DNA of 64,000 nucleotides from Sphingomicrobium astaxanthinifaciens (GTDB taxonomy: Bacteria > Pseudomonadota > Alphaproteobacteria > Sphingomonadales > Sphingomonadaceae). The translations under genes were made by a program, and so were the position numbers. Below are positions 46,985 through 55,064 of this stretch, one piece after another. Position 1 is the stretch's first letter. Every line of letters begins with the position of its first letter. Where the stretch lies: contig NZ_JAKNYM010000002.1 of assembly GCF_022865105.1 (NCBI RefSeq), positions 281,501 to 345,500 on the forward strand, read 5' to 3'. Below the pieces are notes generated by a model. The model ran no database searches, was not told the DNA's origin, and saw only the letters and a list, made by a program, of their open reading frames with translations.

Positions 46985-47095
46985 CCGCCGACCGCTCCCC
47001 TTCCCGAATTCTCGCAGCCTCGCGTCGGCTAAATCGCTGGCGCCGTTCGCCGTTGCGCCCTATGGGCATGGCGGGTGAGCGGCGAAGGGAAGAGC

Positions 47096-47758
47096 GTGCG
47101 CATCGGGATCATCACCGGACTACTCGAGGAGGCCGACTGCTTTCGTCGCGGAATCGGCCGAACGCGTCGCGACATGCCCTTCTATTGCCGCGAGGGCGAT
47201 GGCGAGGATTGGGTCCTCGCCTGTGCCGGGGTGGGCAAGGTCAACGCCGCGATGGCGGCCGCCACGCTGATCGGCGAGGGGGCGGACTGCCTGCTCAGCC
47301 TCGGGGTCGCCGGCGGCGTCGGGACCCGTTCCGAGGCGGTCTATTGGGTCGATCGCGCCTTCCAGCACGACTATGGCGCCTGGCGCGACAATCAATTTAT
47401 CGCCTTTCGCGCCGGGACGATGCCGATCGGGACCTCGCGGCTCGAGCCCTTGTCGGCGATGCCCGACCCCGGGCTCGGACTGCCTGCCGCGACGATCCTC
47501 ACCGGCGATTGTTTCATCGAGGACGAGCAGCGCGCCGCGCACCTCGTCGACCGGTTCGCCGCCGACCTGGTCGACATGGAGACCGGCGCGATCGCGCAGG
47601 TCGCCGAGCATCACGGGCTGCCGTGGGCCGGGATCCGCGCGGTCTCGGACGCGGCCGATGGGGCCGGCGCCGACGATTTCCACGCCAATCTCAACGCCGC
47701 CGCCGCGCGCGCCGCGGCGGCCGCCGACCGGCTGGTGACGATGCTCGCGCGCGGCTGA
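47096..47758 (+). CDS. MTA/SAH nucleosidase-type phosphorylase (PNP superfamily)
   Basis: A 220-aa protein starting with GTG. An AAGGGA ribosome-binding site lies 6 nt before this codon, which decides against the GTG at 47075. Motifs are RIGIITGLLEEADCF (active-site glutamate loop), CAGVGKVNAAMAAATLI, LGVAGGVG, FQHDYGAWRD, ADLVDMETGAIAQVAEHHGLPW and the catalytic Asp in IRAVSDAAD. They match the 5'-methylthioadenosine/S-adenosylhomocysteine nucleosidase fold. Futalosine hydrolase is the main alternative; neighbours do not discriminate. Confidence 0.82.
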   Translation: MRIGIITGLLEEADCFRRGIGRTRRDMPFYCREGDGEDWVLACAGVGKVNAAMAAATLIGEGADCLLSLGVAGGVGTRSEAVYWVDRAFQHDYGAWRDNQFIAFRAGTMPIGTSRLEPLSAMPDPGLGLPAATILTGDCFIEDEQRAAHLVDRFAADLVDMETGAIAQVAEHHGLPWAGIRAVSDAADGAGADDFHANLNAAAARAAAAADRLVTMLARG

Positions 47759-47801
47759 GCGCGCGCGCACGCTCACAATCGGACGCGGCGCGGACGCGAA
47801 A

Positions 47802-47831
47802 GCGCCGCCGACCCCGAGGGATCGGCGGCGC
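47802..47831. terminator. Bidirectional hairpin between nucleosidase and fasciclin genes
   Basis: Perfect 10-bp inverted repeat GCGCCGCCGA-N10-TCGGCGGCGC, with extra pairs toward the loop, between convergent genes. A second, imperfect stem (GGCGCGC/GCGCGCC) lies at about 47843-47870. No T run follows, so termination efficiency is uncertain. Confidence 0.5.
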
Positions 47832-47884
47832 CCAACATGCCTGGCGCGCGGTTAGAGCGGGAGCGCGCCCGGCATGCAATCGCC

Positions 47885-48466
47885 CTAGCCGGCGGGCATC
47901 AGCACGGTATCGATCACGTGGATCGTGCCGTTCGAGGCGTCGAGATCGGTCTGCGTGACCGTCGCGGTGCCGCCCGTGGCGTCGGTCAGCACGACATTGC
48001 CGTCAACGATGCTCGCGGTCAGCGTGCCGCCGCCCACGGTGGTCAGCTCGAGCGACCCGCCGGCATCCTCGATCTGCTGGACGAGCCCGCTCGCCATCAG
48101 GTCGCCCTCGACGACATGGTAGGTGAGGATGTTGGTCAGCTGCTCGCGCTGTTCTTCGGTCATCAGGCCCTCGAGCGTGGCCTGGTCGATCTTCTCGAAC
48201 GCGGCATTGTCGGGGGCGAAGACGGTATAGGGCCCGTCACCCGACAGCGTCTCGCCGAGCTCGGCGGTGGTGATCGCGCTCACCAGCGTCGAGAATTGGG
48301 GATTGTCCTGCGCGAGGACGACGATCGTCTGCCCCTCGTCGTCCATCGTCATGTCGTCGGCGGTCATCGCCGTGTCGGCATCGGGCTCGACCGTGGTGTC
48401 GGTATCGCCGCAGGCGCTGAGCCCGAGCGCGGCCGTCGTCAGGAGGGCAAGGGTAAGGCGTTGCAT
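47885..48466 (-). CDS. Fasciclin-domain lipoprotein
   Basis: A 193-aa secreted protein. The lipobox LSAC ends a signal peptide at about residue 20 (MQRLTLALLTTAALGLSAC). An acidic, Asp/Thr-rich linker leads to a single FAS1 domain (about 45-193), with TLVSAITTAELGETLSGDGPYTVFAPDNAAFEKI, LTYHVVEG and a final NGTIHVIDTVLMP. Such proteins mediate cell-surface adhesion in other bacteria. GGAG precedes the chosen ATG; an in-frame ATG 39 bp upstream has no signal-peptide logic. Confidence 0.9.
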   Translation of the reverse strand: MQRLTLALLTTAALGLSACGDTDTTVEPDADTAMTADDMTMDDEGQTIVVLAQDNPQFSTLVSAITTAELGETLSGDGPYTVFAPDNAAFEKIDQATLEGLMTEEQREQLTNILTYHVVEGDLMASGLVQQIEDAGGSLELTTVGGGTLTASIVDGNVVLTDATGGTATVTQTDLDASNGTIHVIDTVLMPAG

Positions 48467-48552
48467 GGTCTGATCTCCGTTCCAGTGAAAGGTTCGGGGC
48501 ATCAACGGAGCGCGCCCGGCGGCGTTCCGGCGCTAGTCCAAATCCCGTAGGG

Positions 48553-48783
48553 TCAATCCACCGCCGCGGGGTCGGGTTCGGTCTCGGACATGTCGGGATC
48601 CTCGGCCGGGACGGTAGTCATCGCCTCCTCCTCGTTGACCACGCGCGGCTCATAATCGTCGGGCACGTCGCGCAGCTCCTCGACATCGGGGGTGGGGTCG
48701 AGCGCGACATCGGTGTCGGTCTCGGTGTTGCCGCACGCGGCGGTCGCGGCCAGCAGCAGGGCGGGGAGGATCAGGCGGTGCAT
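48553..48783 (-). CDS. Small acidic lipoprotein
   Basis: A 76-aa protein with a short signal peptide and lipobox (ALLLAATAAC). A strongly acidic mature part without cysteine follows (TETDTDVALDP, DVPDDYEPRVVNEEE, PAEDPDMSETEPD). No domain is recognised. It shares the TDTD-type acidic linker style with the fasciclin lipoprotein 86 bp downstream, with which it may be co-transcribed. GAGGAA precedes the ATG at 48783. Confidence 0.7.
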   Translation of the reverse strand: MHRLILPALLLAATAACGNTETDTDVALDPTPDVEELRDVPDDYEPRVVNEEEAMTTVPAEDPDMSETEPDPAAVD

Positions 48784-48885
48784 CGGGGGTTCCTCGTAAT
48801 TGTTCATCGGGTCCGGCTAGCCAACCCGGCGCGCGCCCCCGCGGTTCCGGCTTGCATCTCGCCGCGCCAGCGCCGACAGGAAGAT

Positions 48886-49605
48886 ATGACCAGCGTCCCG
48901 ACCGAGCCCGCCCCGTCGTCCGCCGCGAGCCCGCCCGCCGCCCCGATGTCGCGGCTGGCCCGGCTGCTCAAATGGGCCTCGCTGCGCTGGTTCCGCACGC
49001 AGGGCTGGCGCGTGGTCGGCACGCTGCCCGAGACCGACAAGTTCATCATCGCGGGCGCGCCGCACAGTTCGAACTACGATTTCCTCGTCTTCGTCGGGGT
49101 GGTCGAGCATTTCGGCATCACCCCCCGCTTCCTTGGCAAGCACACGCTGTTCCGCTGGCCGATCGGCGGCTTCATGCGGGCGATGGGCGGGGTCTCGGTC
49201 GATCGGCGCAAGCGCGCCAACATGGTCCAGCAGGTGGTCGAGAAGATCGCCGCGGCCGATGACTTCGCGCTGGTGATCGCGATCGAGGGCACGCGCTCGG
49301 CGACCACCGAGTGGCGCAGCGGCTATTACCGGATCGCGCAGGAAGCGGGCATCCCGATCGTCTGTGCCGGCCCCGACTATGCCAACAAGCTCGGCCTGCT
49401 GGGACCGATCATCCACCCCACCGGCGACATGGAAGCCGACATGGAGCCCGCCATGCGCTTCTTCAAAAGCCTGTGCCCGCGCCACCCCGAAAAGGTCCGC
49501 TTCCCCGACGGCAGCGGCCCCGACCCTCAATTGCAGGCGGAGCGGATCGCGGCGATGGCGGCGTCGGGCGCGGGGGGCAGCACCCCGGTCGAGGCGGCGC
49601 CGTAA
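48886..49605 (+). CDS. 1-acyl-glycerol-3-phosphate acyltransferase-type (PlsC-like) protein
   Basis: A 239-aa protein. After a proline/alanine-rich N-terminus it shows the acyltransferase motif I, HSSNYD (His-x4-Asp), in IIAGAPHSSNYDFLVF. Motif II is HTLFRWPIGGFMRAMGGVSVDR, and motif III is IAIEGTRSATTEWRSGYYRIA, in place of the usual FPEGTRS. Motif IV is GIPIVCAG. This variant with EGTRS and WRSGYY is a recognised bacterial subgroup. It presumably acylates a lysolipid at the inner membrane face. AGGAAG precedes the ATG at 48886. Its last 79 bp overlap the convergent lipoprotein gene. Confidence 0.85.
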   Translation: MTSVPTEPAPSSAASPPAAPMSRLARLLKWASLRWFRTQGWRVVGTLPETDKFIIAGAPHSSNYDFLVFVGVVEHFGITPRFLGKHTLFRWPIGGFMRAMGGVSVDRRKRANMVQQVVEKIAAADDFALVIAIEGTRSATTEWRSGYYRIAQEAGIPIVCAGPDYANKLGLLGPIIHPTGDMEADMEPAMRFFKSLCPRHPEKVRFPDGSGPDPQLQAERIAAMAASGAGGSTPVEAAP

Positions 49606-50081
49606 GAGGCGGTCAGGCCCTGCGCGAGCATCGCCGCGAGCGTGCTCGGCGCCGGCCCGCGCCCGGCGATGCCCCCGGTCTCGCGCGTCGGATCGGCATC
49701 GAGCTCCGCGACCGCCTCGCCCGCCCCGATGCGCAGCCGGTCCTCCTCGCCGAGCGGGGCGATCCGGGGCAGCCGCACGATGAGCCCGCCGCCGACGAGG
49801 CAGGTCAGCACCGCAACCGGGTCCTCGGCCGCCTCGCCCTCGGGGCGATAGACCAGCCGCAGCCCCGCCTCGGAGCGCTCGACGCTCCAGCCGTCGGCGG
49901 TGGCGACCGGCGAGACGGGCGCCACCAGCGTTTCGGGACCGCGGACCGCCGCCTCGTCCGGCAACGCGGCCGGCTCGCCGGGCGGGGCGGCGGGCGGGTC
50001 GCGCTCGCACCCGCCCGCGGCGAGCCCCGCGAGCCCCGCGGCTACCGCCCAAATACGCGCTTTGCGGCGCGGCGCATTCAT
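49527..50081 (-). CDS. Hypothetical lipoprotein
   Basis: A 184-aa protein with a signal peptide and lipobox-like GLAAGGC (about 21-27), a proline-rich stretch and a compact domain. The domain has DGWSVERSEAGLRLVYRPEG, AVLTCLVGGGLIVRLPRIAPLGEEDRLRIG and a final AAIAAIRSACN. The two cysteines may be paired. No family is recognised. The start is MNAPRRKARIW at 50081, with GGGAG upstream. Its 3' end overlaps the acyltransferase gene by 79 bp, which is unusual. Confidence 0.65.
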   Translation of the reverse strand: MNAPRRKARIWAVAAGLAGLAAGGCERDPPAAPPGEPAALPDEAAVRGPETLVAPVSPVATADGWSVERSEAGLRLVYRPEGEAAEDPVAVLTCLVGGGLIVRLPRIAPLGEEDRLRIGAGEAVAELDADPTRETGGIAGRGPAPSTLAAMLAQGLTASYGAASTGVLPPAPDAAIAAIRSACN

Positions 50082-50160
50082 GACACTCTCCCTGGCCTGT
50101 TCATCCCCTGAACGTCCGACTCCGGCCAAGGAGCCGGCGGACGCGAGAAAGGACTGGTCG

Positions 50161-50709
50161 ATGCTGCGAACGATGCTGGGAACGTTGCTGGGGCTCCTCC
50201 TGCTCCTCGGACCGACTGCCCCCGCGCAGGCGCAACTGGCGAGCGGCACCCGCGCGCCCGATTTCAAGACGATGGGGATGCTCGGCGACCAGCGCTTCCG
50301 CGTCCACCTCGCCGAACAGCTGCGGCACGGCCCCGTGGTCCTCTATTTCTTCCCCAAGGCCTTCACCAAGGGCTGCACCCTCGAGAGCAAGGCGTTCGCC
50401 GACGCGATGCCCCGCTTCAAGGCGGCGGGGGCGCAGGTGATCGGGCTGTCGACCGACAACCTCGACACGCTGGCGCGCTTCTCGACCGAGGTGTGCCGCT
50501 CGAAGGTCCCGATGGCGCATGCTTCGCCGGCGCTGCTGGCCGCCTATGATGTCGAGCTCGCGGGTATCGGCGCGGTGGTCCCGGTGGCCGACCGCACCTC
50601 CTACGTCATCGCCCCCGACGGCACCGTGGCGATGGTGCATTCGGAGATGGACTATGCCGACCATGTTGCAAAAACGCTGCAGGCCGTGGAAGATTTATCA
50701 CGCCGCTAG
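50161..50709 (+). CDS. Exported peroxiredoxin (AhpC/TSA, BCP-like)
   Basis: A 182-aa protein with a signal peptide (MLRTMLGTLLGLLLLLGP, cleavage near AQAQ). The thioredoxin fold has the peroxidatic motif YFFPKAFTKGCTLESKAFAD, where the usual P-x-x-x-T-x-x-C is changed to P-x-A-F-T-K-G-C, as in BCP/PrxQ. QVIGLSTDNLDTLARFS and SYVIAPDGTVAMVHS follow. A possible resolving cysteine lies in STEVCRSKVP. A periplasmic peroxide-reducing role is likely. Confidence 0.85.
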   Translation: MLRTMLGTLLGLLLLLGPTAPAQAQLASGTRAPDFKTMGMLGDQRFRVHLAEQLRHGPVVLYFFPKAFTKGCTLESKAFADAMPRFKAAGAQVIGLSTDNLDTLARFSTEVCRSKVPMAHASPALLAAYDVELAGIGAVVPVADRTSYVIAPDGTVAMVHSEMDYADHVAKTLQAVEDLSRR

Positions 50710-50829
50710 ACAGCGCGCGCGGACACGGTAGGTTCATGTCGCCTGCACCAGCAGTGTTTTTGCAATGATTTTCGATGTTTGATCGGGGCCCCGGCGGGGC
50801 GCCGGGCGGGCGTCCCTACGGAGAGTTAC

Positions 50830-52296
50830 ATGCGAGCGGACAAGTTTGTGGGAATCCTCGTGGCGACCACGATGCTGGCCAGTTGCGGCGGCGGCGGCAG
50901 CGGCGGCAGCAGCGGCGGCGGCTCGCCGCTTCCCCCGCCCACCGGCGGCGGCGGCGGGGGCGACAGCTGTTCGCTCGATGCGCGCAAGGACTGGGTGCTC
51001 GAGACGCTGCAGGAATATTACCTCTATCCCGACCAGATCGCGACCAACGTCAACCCCGACGACTATTCGACGCTCTCCGACTATATCGAGGCGCTGCTCG
51101 CGCCGGCCTATGCCGCCAAGCTCGACAAGCCGGGCTTCACCTACGTCACCTCGATCGAAGAGGAAAACGCGCAGATCGCCAACGCCACCTTCGAGGATTA
51201 TGGCTGGCGCCCCACCTTCGCGGCGGGCAACGCGCTGGTGCTGCTCGAGACCTTCGAGAGCGGTCCCGCCTACGGGCAGGCGGGGATCGACCGCGGGGCC
51301 GAGATTCTGCGCATCGGCCGCAGCGAGGCGACCCTGACCGACCCGGTCACCGCCTATAACAACGGCACGTTGATCGACCTCCTGTTCCCGTCGAACGACG
51401 GCGAACAGGTCGTGGTCGAATTCGCCAATCCCGACTATGCCAACCCGGGCACCTACCAGGCGGCACAGATCGTCACGCTGACCGCGAGCGAATATAGCCT
51501 CGATCCGATCTCCACCCGCTACGGCGTCGAGGTGTTCGGCGATGTCGGCTATGTCAACCTGCGGACCTTCGCGACCGAGAAGGCGCGCACGCAGCTCGGC
51601 GAGGCCTTCGCCACGCTGACCAACGCCGGCGTCGACAAGATCGTCGTCGACGTGCGCTACAACGGCGGCGGGCTCGTCAGCGTGGCCAACTATTTCGGCG
51701 ACCTCCTGAGCGAGGGGATCGACGGCGAGATCTTCAGCGAGACGATCTATTCGGAAGGCGTCGAGCGCAACTATGCGATCACCGACGATGACCGCATCGA
51801 GCGCTTCGAGGCCGCCGCCAACCAGATCGAGCCGGTTCGGATCGCCTTCGTCACCACCGGGCGCAGCGCCTCGGCGAGCGAATTGCTCGCCAACGCCTTC
51901 CCGCCCTATTACGGCAGCGATACCGCGCTGGTCGGTTCGGACACTTTCGGCAAGCCGGTGGGGCAGATCGCGATCGATCGCGAGGCCTGCGACGACCGTT
52001 TCCGCGTGATCGCCTTCAAGACCGTCAACGCCGACGGGGTGGGCGACTATATCGACGGGCTCGCCGACGTCTATCCGGTCACCTGCCGCGCCAGCGACGA
52101 CTATATGCGCCCGCTCGGCAATCTCGACGAGGCCTCGACCAGCCGCGCGGTGGCGTTCGTCAACGGCACCGCCAGCTGCGACCCGATCGCCTCGGCGAGC
52201 AGCGGCATCGGCACCCGCGCGGTGCGCGAGGACATCGTCTTGGCACCGCGCAACGCGACGCTCGCCGAACAGTCGCTCTACGGCCAGCCGCGCTAG
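50830..52296 (+). CDS. S41-family peptidase lipoprotein (C-terminal-processing-protease-like)
   Basis: A 488-aa protein. The signal peptide MRADKFVGILVATTMLASC ends in a lipobox Cys, followed by a Gly/Ser/Pro-rich linker. The PDZ-like middle (about 150-230) includes FESGPAYGQAGIDRGAEILRI. The S41 domain (about 235-430) includes YVNLRTF, KIVVDVRYNGGG, the nucleophile in TTGRSASASELLANA and the lysine in SDTFGKPVGQ. Ser-Lys protease machinery is intact. Four or more C-terminal cysteines suggest disulfides. GGAG precedes the ATG at 50830. Such genes are abundant in sphingomonads; substrate is unknown. Confidence 0.88.
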   Translation: MRADKFVGILVATTMLASCGGGGSGGSSGGGSPLPPPTGGGGGGDSCSLDARKDWVLETLQEYYLYPDQIATNVNPDDYSTLSDYIEALLAPAYAAKLDKPGFTYVTSIEEENAQIANATFEDYGWRPTFAAGNALVLLETFESGPAYGQAGIDRGAEILRIGRSEATLTDPVTAYNNGTLIDLLFPSNDGEQVVVEFANPDYANPGTYQAAQIVTLTASEYSLDPISTRYGVEVFGDVGYVNLRTFATEKARTQLGEAFATLTNAGVDKIVVDVRYNGGGLVSVANYFGDLLSEGIDGEIFSETIYSEGVERNYAITDDDRIERFEAAANQIEPVRIAFVTTGRSASASELLANAFPPYYGSDTALVGSDTFGKPVGQIAIDREACDDRFRVIAFKTVNADGVGDYIDGLADVYPVTCRASDDYMRPLGNLDEASTSRAVAFVNGTASCDPIASASSGIGTRAVREDIVLAPRNATLAEQSLYGQPR

Positions 52297-52321
52297 CGCC
52301 GCGACGCCCCGGGCACGTCAC

Positions 52322-52357
52322 GAGGGCCGCCCGCTCCCACCGGAGCGGGCGGCCCTC
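52322..52357. terminator. Perfect 16-bp hairpin, bidirectional terminator candidate
   Basis: GAGGGCCGCCCGCTCC at 52322-52337 and its exact complement at 52342-52357, with a CACC loop. It lies between the convergent S41 protease and dehydrogenase genes and overlaps the last two bases of the dehydrogenase stop codon. There is no T run on either side. Confidence 0.6.
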
Positions 52358-53711
52358 ACGCGTTGCGCAACACGCTCTTCAGGTTCATGAACTCGTGCAG
52401 CCCGAAGCGCGCGAGTTCGCGCCCGTGGCCCGAATTCTTGACCCCGCCGAAGGGCGCCTCGGGGGTCGAGGCGCACAGCTGGTTGATCGCGGTCATCCCG
52501 CAATCGAGCCCGGTGACGAAGCGCTCGGCCTCGGCCGGCTCCCGGGTGAAGACCGCCGAGCCCAGCCCGTAGGGGGTGATGTTGGCGATGCGGATCGCGT
52601 CATCGACATCGGCGGCTTCGAACAGCATCGCGATCGGCCCGAACAGTTCCTCCTCGCGCATCGCCCCGTCGGGTTCGAGCCCGGTCAGCACGCCGGCGCC
52701 CAGATACGCGCCGGGGCCCTCGCCCGGCGCGCCGCCGGCCAGCCGCGCCCCCGCCGCCTGCGCCTTGGCGAGCTGGTCGAGGACGGTCTGCCGCTGGTCG
52801 GCGCTCGACATCGGCCCCATGTCGCTGGCCTCGTCGAAGGGATCGCCCGCGACGACCGCGAGCATGGCGTCGGTGAAGCGCTCGGCGAACGCGGCATGGA
52901 TGTCGCGGTGGACGATCATCCGCTTGCCGCAGATGCAGCTCTGCCCGGCATTCTGGATTCGCGCCCTCACCGCGGTCTCGACTGCCTTGTCGAGATCGGC
53001 CGAGGGCATCACGATGAAGGGATCCGACCCGCCCAGTTCGAGGACCACCTTCTTGAGGCAGCGCCCCGCGGTCGCGGCGACCGCGCGCCCCGCCGGTTCG
53101 CTCCCGGTCAGCGTGGCGGCGCGCACGCGCGGGTCCTCGATGATGCCCGCCACCGGGTCCGAGCCGATGACGAGGTTCTGGAACAAGCCCTCGGGCGCGC
53201 CCGCCTCGGCGACTACCCGTTCGATCGCCTTGCCGACCCCCTGCACGTTGCTGGCGTGCTTGAGCAGCCCGGCATTGCCCGCCATCACCATCGGCGTGAG
53301 GAAGCGGACGACCTGCCAGAAGGGGAAATTCCACGGCATCACCGCGAGCACCGGGCCGAGCGGGAGCCAGCGCATCTCGCCCTTGCCCCCGGGGATCGGT
53401 TCGGGCGCGATCATGCCCGGCCCCGCTTGCGCGAAATAGCGCAGCGCGGTCACGCACTTGTCCACCTCGCCGCGGCTTTCGCGCAGCGTCTTGCCCATCT
53501 CGCGCGTGGCGATCTCGGCCAGCGCGTCGCGCTCGGCCTCGAACCGGTCGGCGATCGCGTCGAGCAGCTGCGCGCGCTCGTCGGGCGAGGATCGCCGCCA
53601 GTCGGCGAACGCCGTCTCGGCGCGATCGAGCGCGGCCTCGATCCCCGCCTCGTCGAGCGGCGCGTGGGTGGCGATCGTCTCCCCGGTCGCGGGATTGACG
53701 CTCTTGAGCAT
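52356..53711 (-). CDS. Aldehyde dehydrogenase, succinate-semialdehyde-dehydrogenase type
   Basis: A 451-aa NAD(P)-dependent aldehyde dehydrogenase. VMPWNFPFWQVVRF (oxyanion Asn), LKHASNVQG, LTGSEPAGRAVAA, the general base in VLELGGSDPFIVM, the nucleophile region IQNAGQSCICGKR and EELFGPIAMLF, NSGHGRELARFG mark the family. It lacks the first 20-30 residues of full GabD, like the shorter Sad/YneI-type SSADH. The catalytic cysteine lies in QSCICGKR. No GABA transaminase is adjacent. Confidence 0.88.
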   Translation of the reverse strand: MLKSVNPATGETIATHAPLDEAGIEAALDRAETAFADWRRSSPDERAQLLDAIADRFEAERDALAEIATREMGKTLRESRGEVDKCVTALRYFAQAGPGMIAPEPIPGGKGEMRWLPLGPVLAVMPWNFPFWQVVRFLTPMVMAGNAGLLKHASNVQGVGKAIERVVAEAGAPEGLFQNLVIGSDPVAGIIEDPRVRAATLTGSEPAGRAVAATAGRCLKKVVLELGGSDPFIVMPSADLDKAVETAVRARIQNAGQSCICGKRMIVHRDIHAAFAERFTDAMLAVVAGDPFDEASDMGPMSSADQRQTVLDQLAKAQAAGARLAGGAPGEGPGAYLGAGVLTGLEPDGAMREEELFGPIAMLFEAADVDDAIRIANITPYGLGSAVFTREPAEAERFVTGLDCGMTAINQLCASTPEAPFGGVKNSGHGRELARFGLHEFMNLKSVLRNA

Positions 53712-53803
53712 GGTGCGGGTCTCCTCTTGCGAGGCGAACGAGAGGGAGCGGCGCGCCGTTCCGCGCGATGGACAGCGCCGCGACCCGCTGTCAGGATGGC
53801 AGC

Positions 53804-54136
53804 ATGGCCAAGACCCTCACCACCTTTCGCGCCTTCTGGCCCTATTACCTGCGCCGGCACGCGCGCCCGCAGACCCGCGCGCTCCATTATCTCGGCACCA
53901 GCCTGGTCGTGCTGGTCGCGCTGTTCGCGCTGTGGAGCGGGCGCTGGCTGTTGCTCCTCGCGCTCCCGGTGGCGGGCTATTTCTTCGCCTGGCTTGGGCA
54001 TTTCGCGATCGAGCGGAACCGCCCCGCCACCTTCACCTATCCGCTGTGGTCGCTGCGCGCCGACTTTCGCATGTGGTGGCTGTGGCTGACCCGGCGGCTC
54101 GGCCCCGAACTCGACGCGGCCGGCGTGCCGCGATGA
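53804..54136 (+). CDS. DUF962/Mpo1-like membrane protein
   Basis: A 110-aa protein with two membrane helices (about 31-45 and 48-66). The motif FWPYYLRRHARPQTRALHYLGT near the N-terminus and FAWLGHFAIERNRPATFTYPLWSLRADFRM carry the conserved His residues (His29, His65) of the DUF962/Mpo1 family. Yeast Mpo1 is an iron-dependent dioxygenase for 2-hydroxy fatty acids. Such lipids occur in sphingolipid-containing sphingomonads, which makes the role attractive but unproven. Its stop overlaps the GFA gene as ATGA. Confidence 0.82.
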   Translation: MAKTLTTFRAFWPYYLRRHARPQTRALHYLGTSLVVLVALFALWSGRWLLLLALPVAGYFFAWLGHFAIERNRPATFTYPLWSLRADFRMWWLWLTRRLGPELDAAGVPR

Positions 54137-54561
54137 GCCTCGATGTCGAGGGCGCCTGCCTGTGCGGCGCGGTGCGCGTCAGCGCGCGGCTGCCCGACGC
54201 GTCGGTGGAGGCCTGCCACTGCACGCGGTGCCGGCGCTGGGTCGGCGGCCCCTACCTCGCCACCCGCGGGGTCGAACGCTTCGCGATCGAGGGGGAGGCG
54301 GCGGTGCGGACCTATCGCAGTTCGGACTGGGCCGAGCGCGGCTTTTGCGGCGGCTGCGGCAGCGCGCTCTTCTTCCACTTCCTGCCCTCGGGCGGGCGCA
54401 GCTTCATGGCCGGGCTGTTCCCCGCGCTCGATACGGCGGGCGCGCTGCGCGAGGAGATCTTCATCGACGAGCGCCACGGATATTACGCCCTCGGCGGCGA
54501 GCGTCCGCGCCGGACCGCGGCCGAGTGTCTTGCCGAACTGCGCCGCGCGCTCGGCGACTAG
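54133..54561 (+). CDS. GFA-family (glutathione-dependent formaldehyde-activating-like) zinc protein
   Basis: A 142-aa CENP-V/GFA domain protein. Zinc ligands are in CLCGAVRV, ACHCTRCRRWVGG and GFCGGCGSALFF, all in conserved spacing. The family includes glutathione-dependent formaldehyde-activating enzyme, but most members are not shown to act on formaldehyde. It is coupled to the DUF962 gene by ATGA. Its end overlaps the convergent RidA gene by 4 bp. Confidence 0.88.
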   Translation: MSLDVEGACLCGAVRVSARLPDASVEACHCTRCRRWVGGPYLATRGVERFAIEGEAAVRTYRSSDWAERGFCGGCGSALFFHFLPSGGRSFMAGLFPALDTAGALREEIFIDERHGYYALGGERPRRTAAECLAELRRALGD

Positions 54562-54992
54562 TCCTTCACCGCGGTGATCTTGATCTCCACGATCGCATTG
54601 TCGGGATAGAGCCGGTCGACGTCGATCGCGGTCCACGCATGGCCGCCGTCGGGGATATAGCGGAATTTGACCGCCGAGACGCTGTCGATCGAGGCGGGCA
54701 GGTCGACATGATAGGTGGTGATGTCGACGACATCGCCCCAGCCGAAACCCGCGCGCTCGAGCACCGTGCCCGCATAGTCGAAGGTCGCCACGATCGACTG
54801 TTCCATCGTCACCCCCTCGCGTTCGCCGGCCACGACGCCCGACAGCCAGACCGTGTCGCCGCGCACCACCGCCTCGACGAAGCCGTAGTTCTCGAAGAAG
54901 GCCCGCGCCTGCGAGTCGTCGGGCAGGATCAGCGTCTTGGGGGCCGCGTCGGCCGGATGCGCGAGCGCCAGCGCAAGGAGGGTGGTGAGCAT
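54558..54992 (-). CDS. RidA-family protein with an N-terminal signal peptide
   Basis: A 144-aa protein. The first 16 residues (MLTTLLALALAHPADA) form a short signal peptide, so export to the periplasm is likely. The chorismate-mutase-like RidA fold follows, with VWLSGVVAGEREG, QSIVATFDYAGTVLERAGFGWGDVVDITTYHVD and a final NAIVEIKITAVK. The catalytic arginine of cytosolic RidA (in the C-terminal segment before the proline/valine strand) is not obvious here. Cytosolic RidA deaminates reactive enamines; an exported variant must do something else. Confidence 0.8.
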   Translation of the reverse strand: MLTTLLALALAHPADAAPKTLILPDDSQARAFFENYGFVEAVVRGDTVWLSGVVAGEREGVTMEQSIVATFDYAGTVLERAGFGWGDVVDITTYHVDLPASIDSVSAVKFRYIPDGGHAWTAIDVDRLYPDNAIVEIKITAVKD

Positions 54993-55064
54993 GATGATCG
55001 TCCCCTGGTCGGTGTCCGAGCGGGCCAGTCTAGCGCGCGCGCCGCGGGGCGAACAGGGGGCGCC

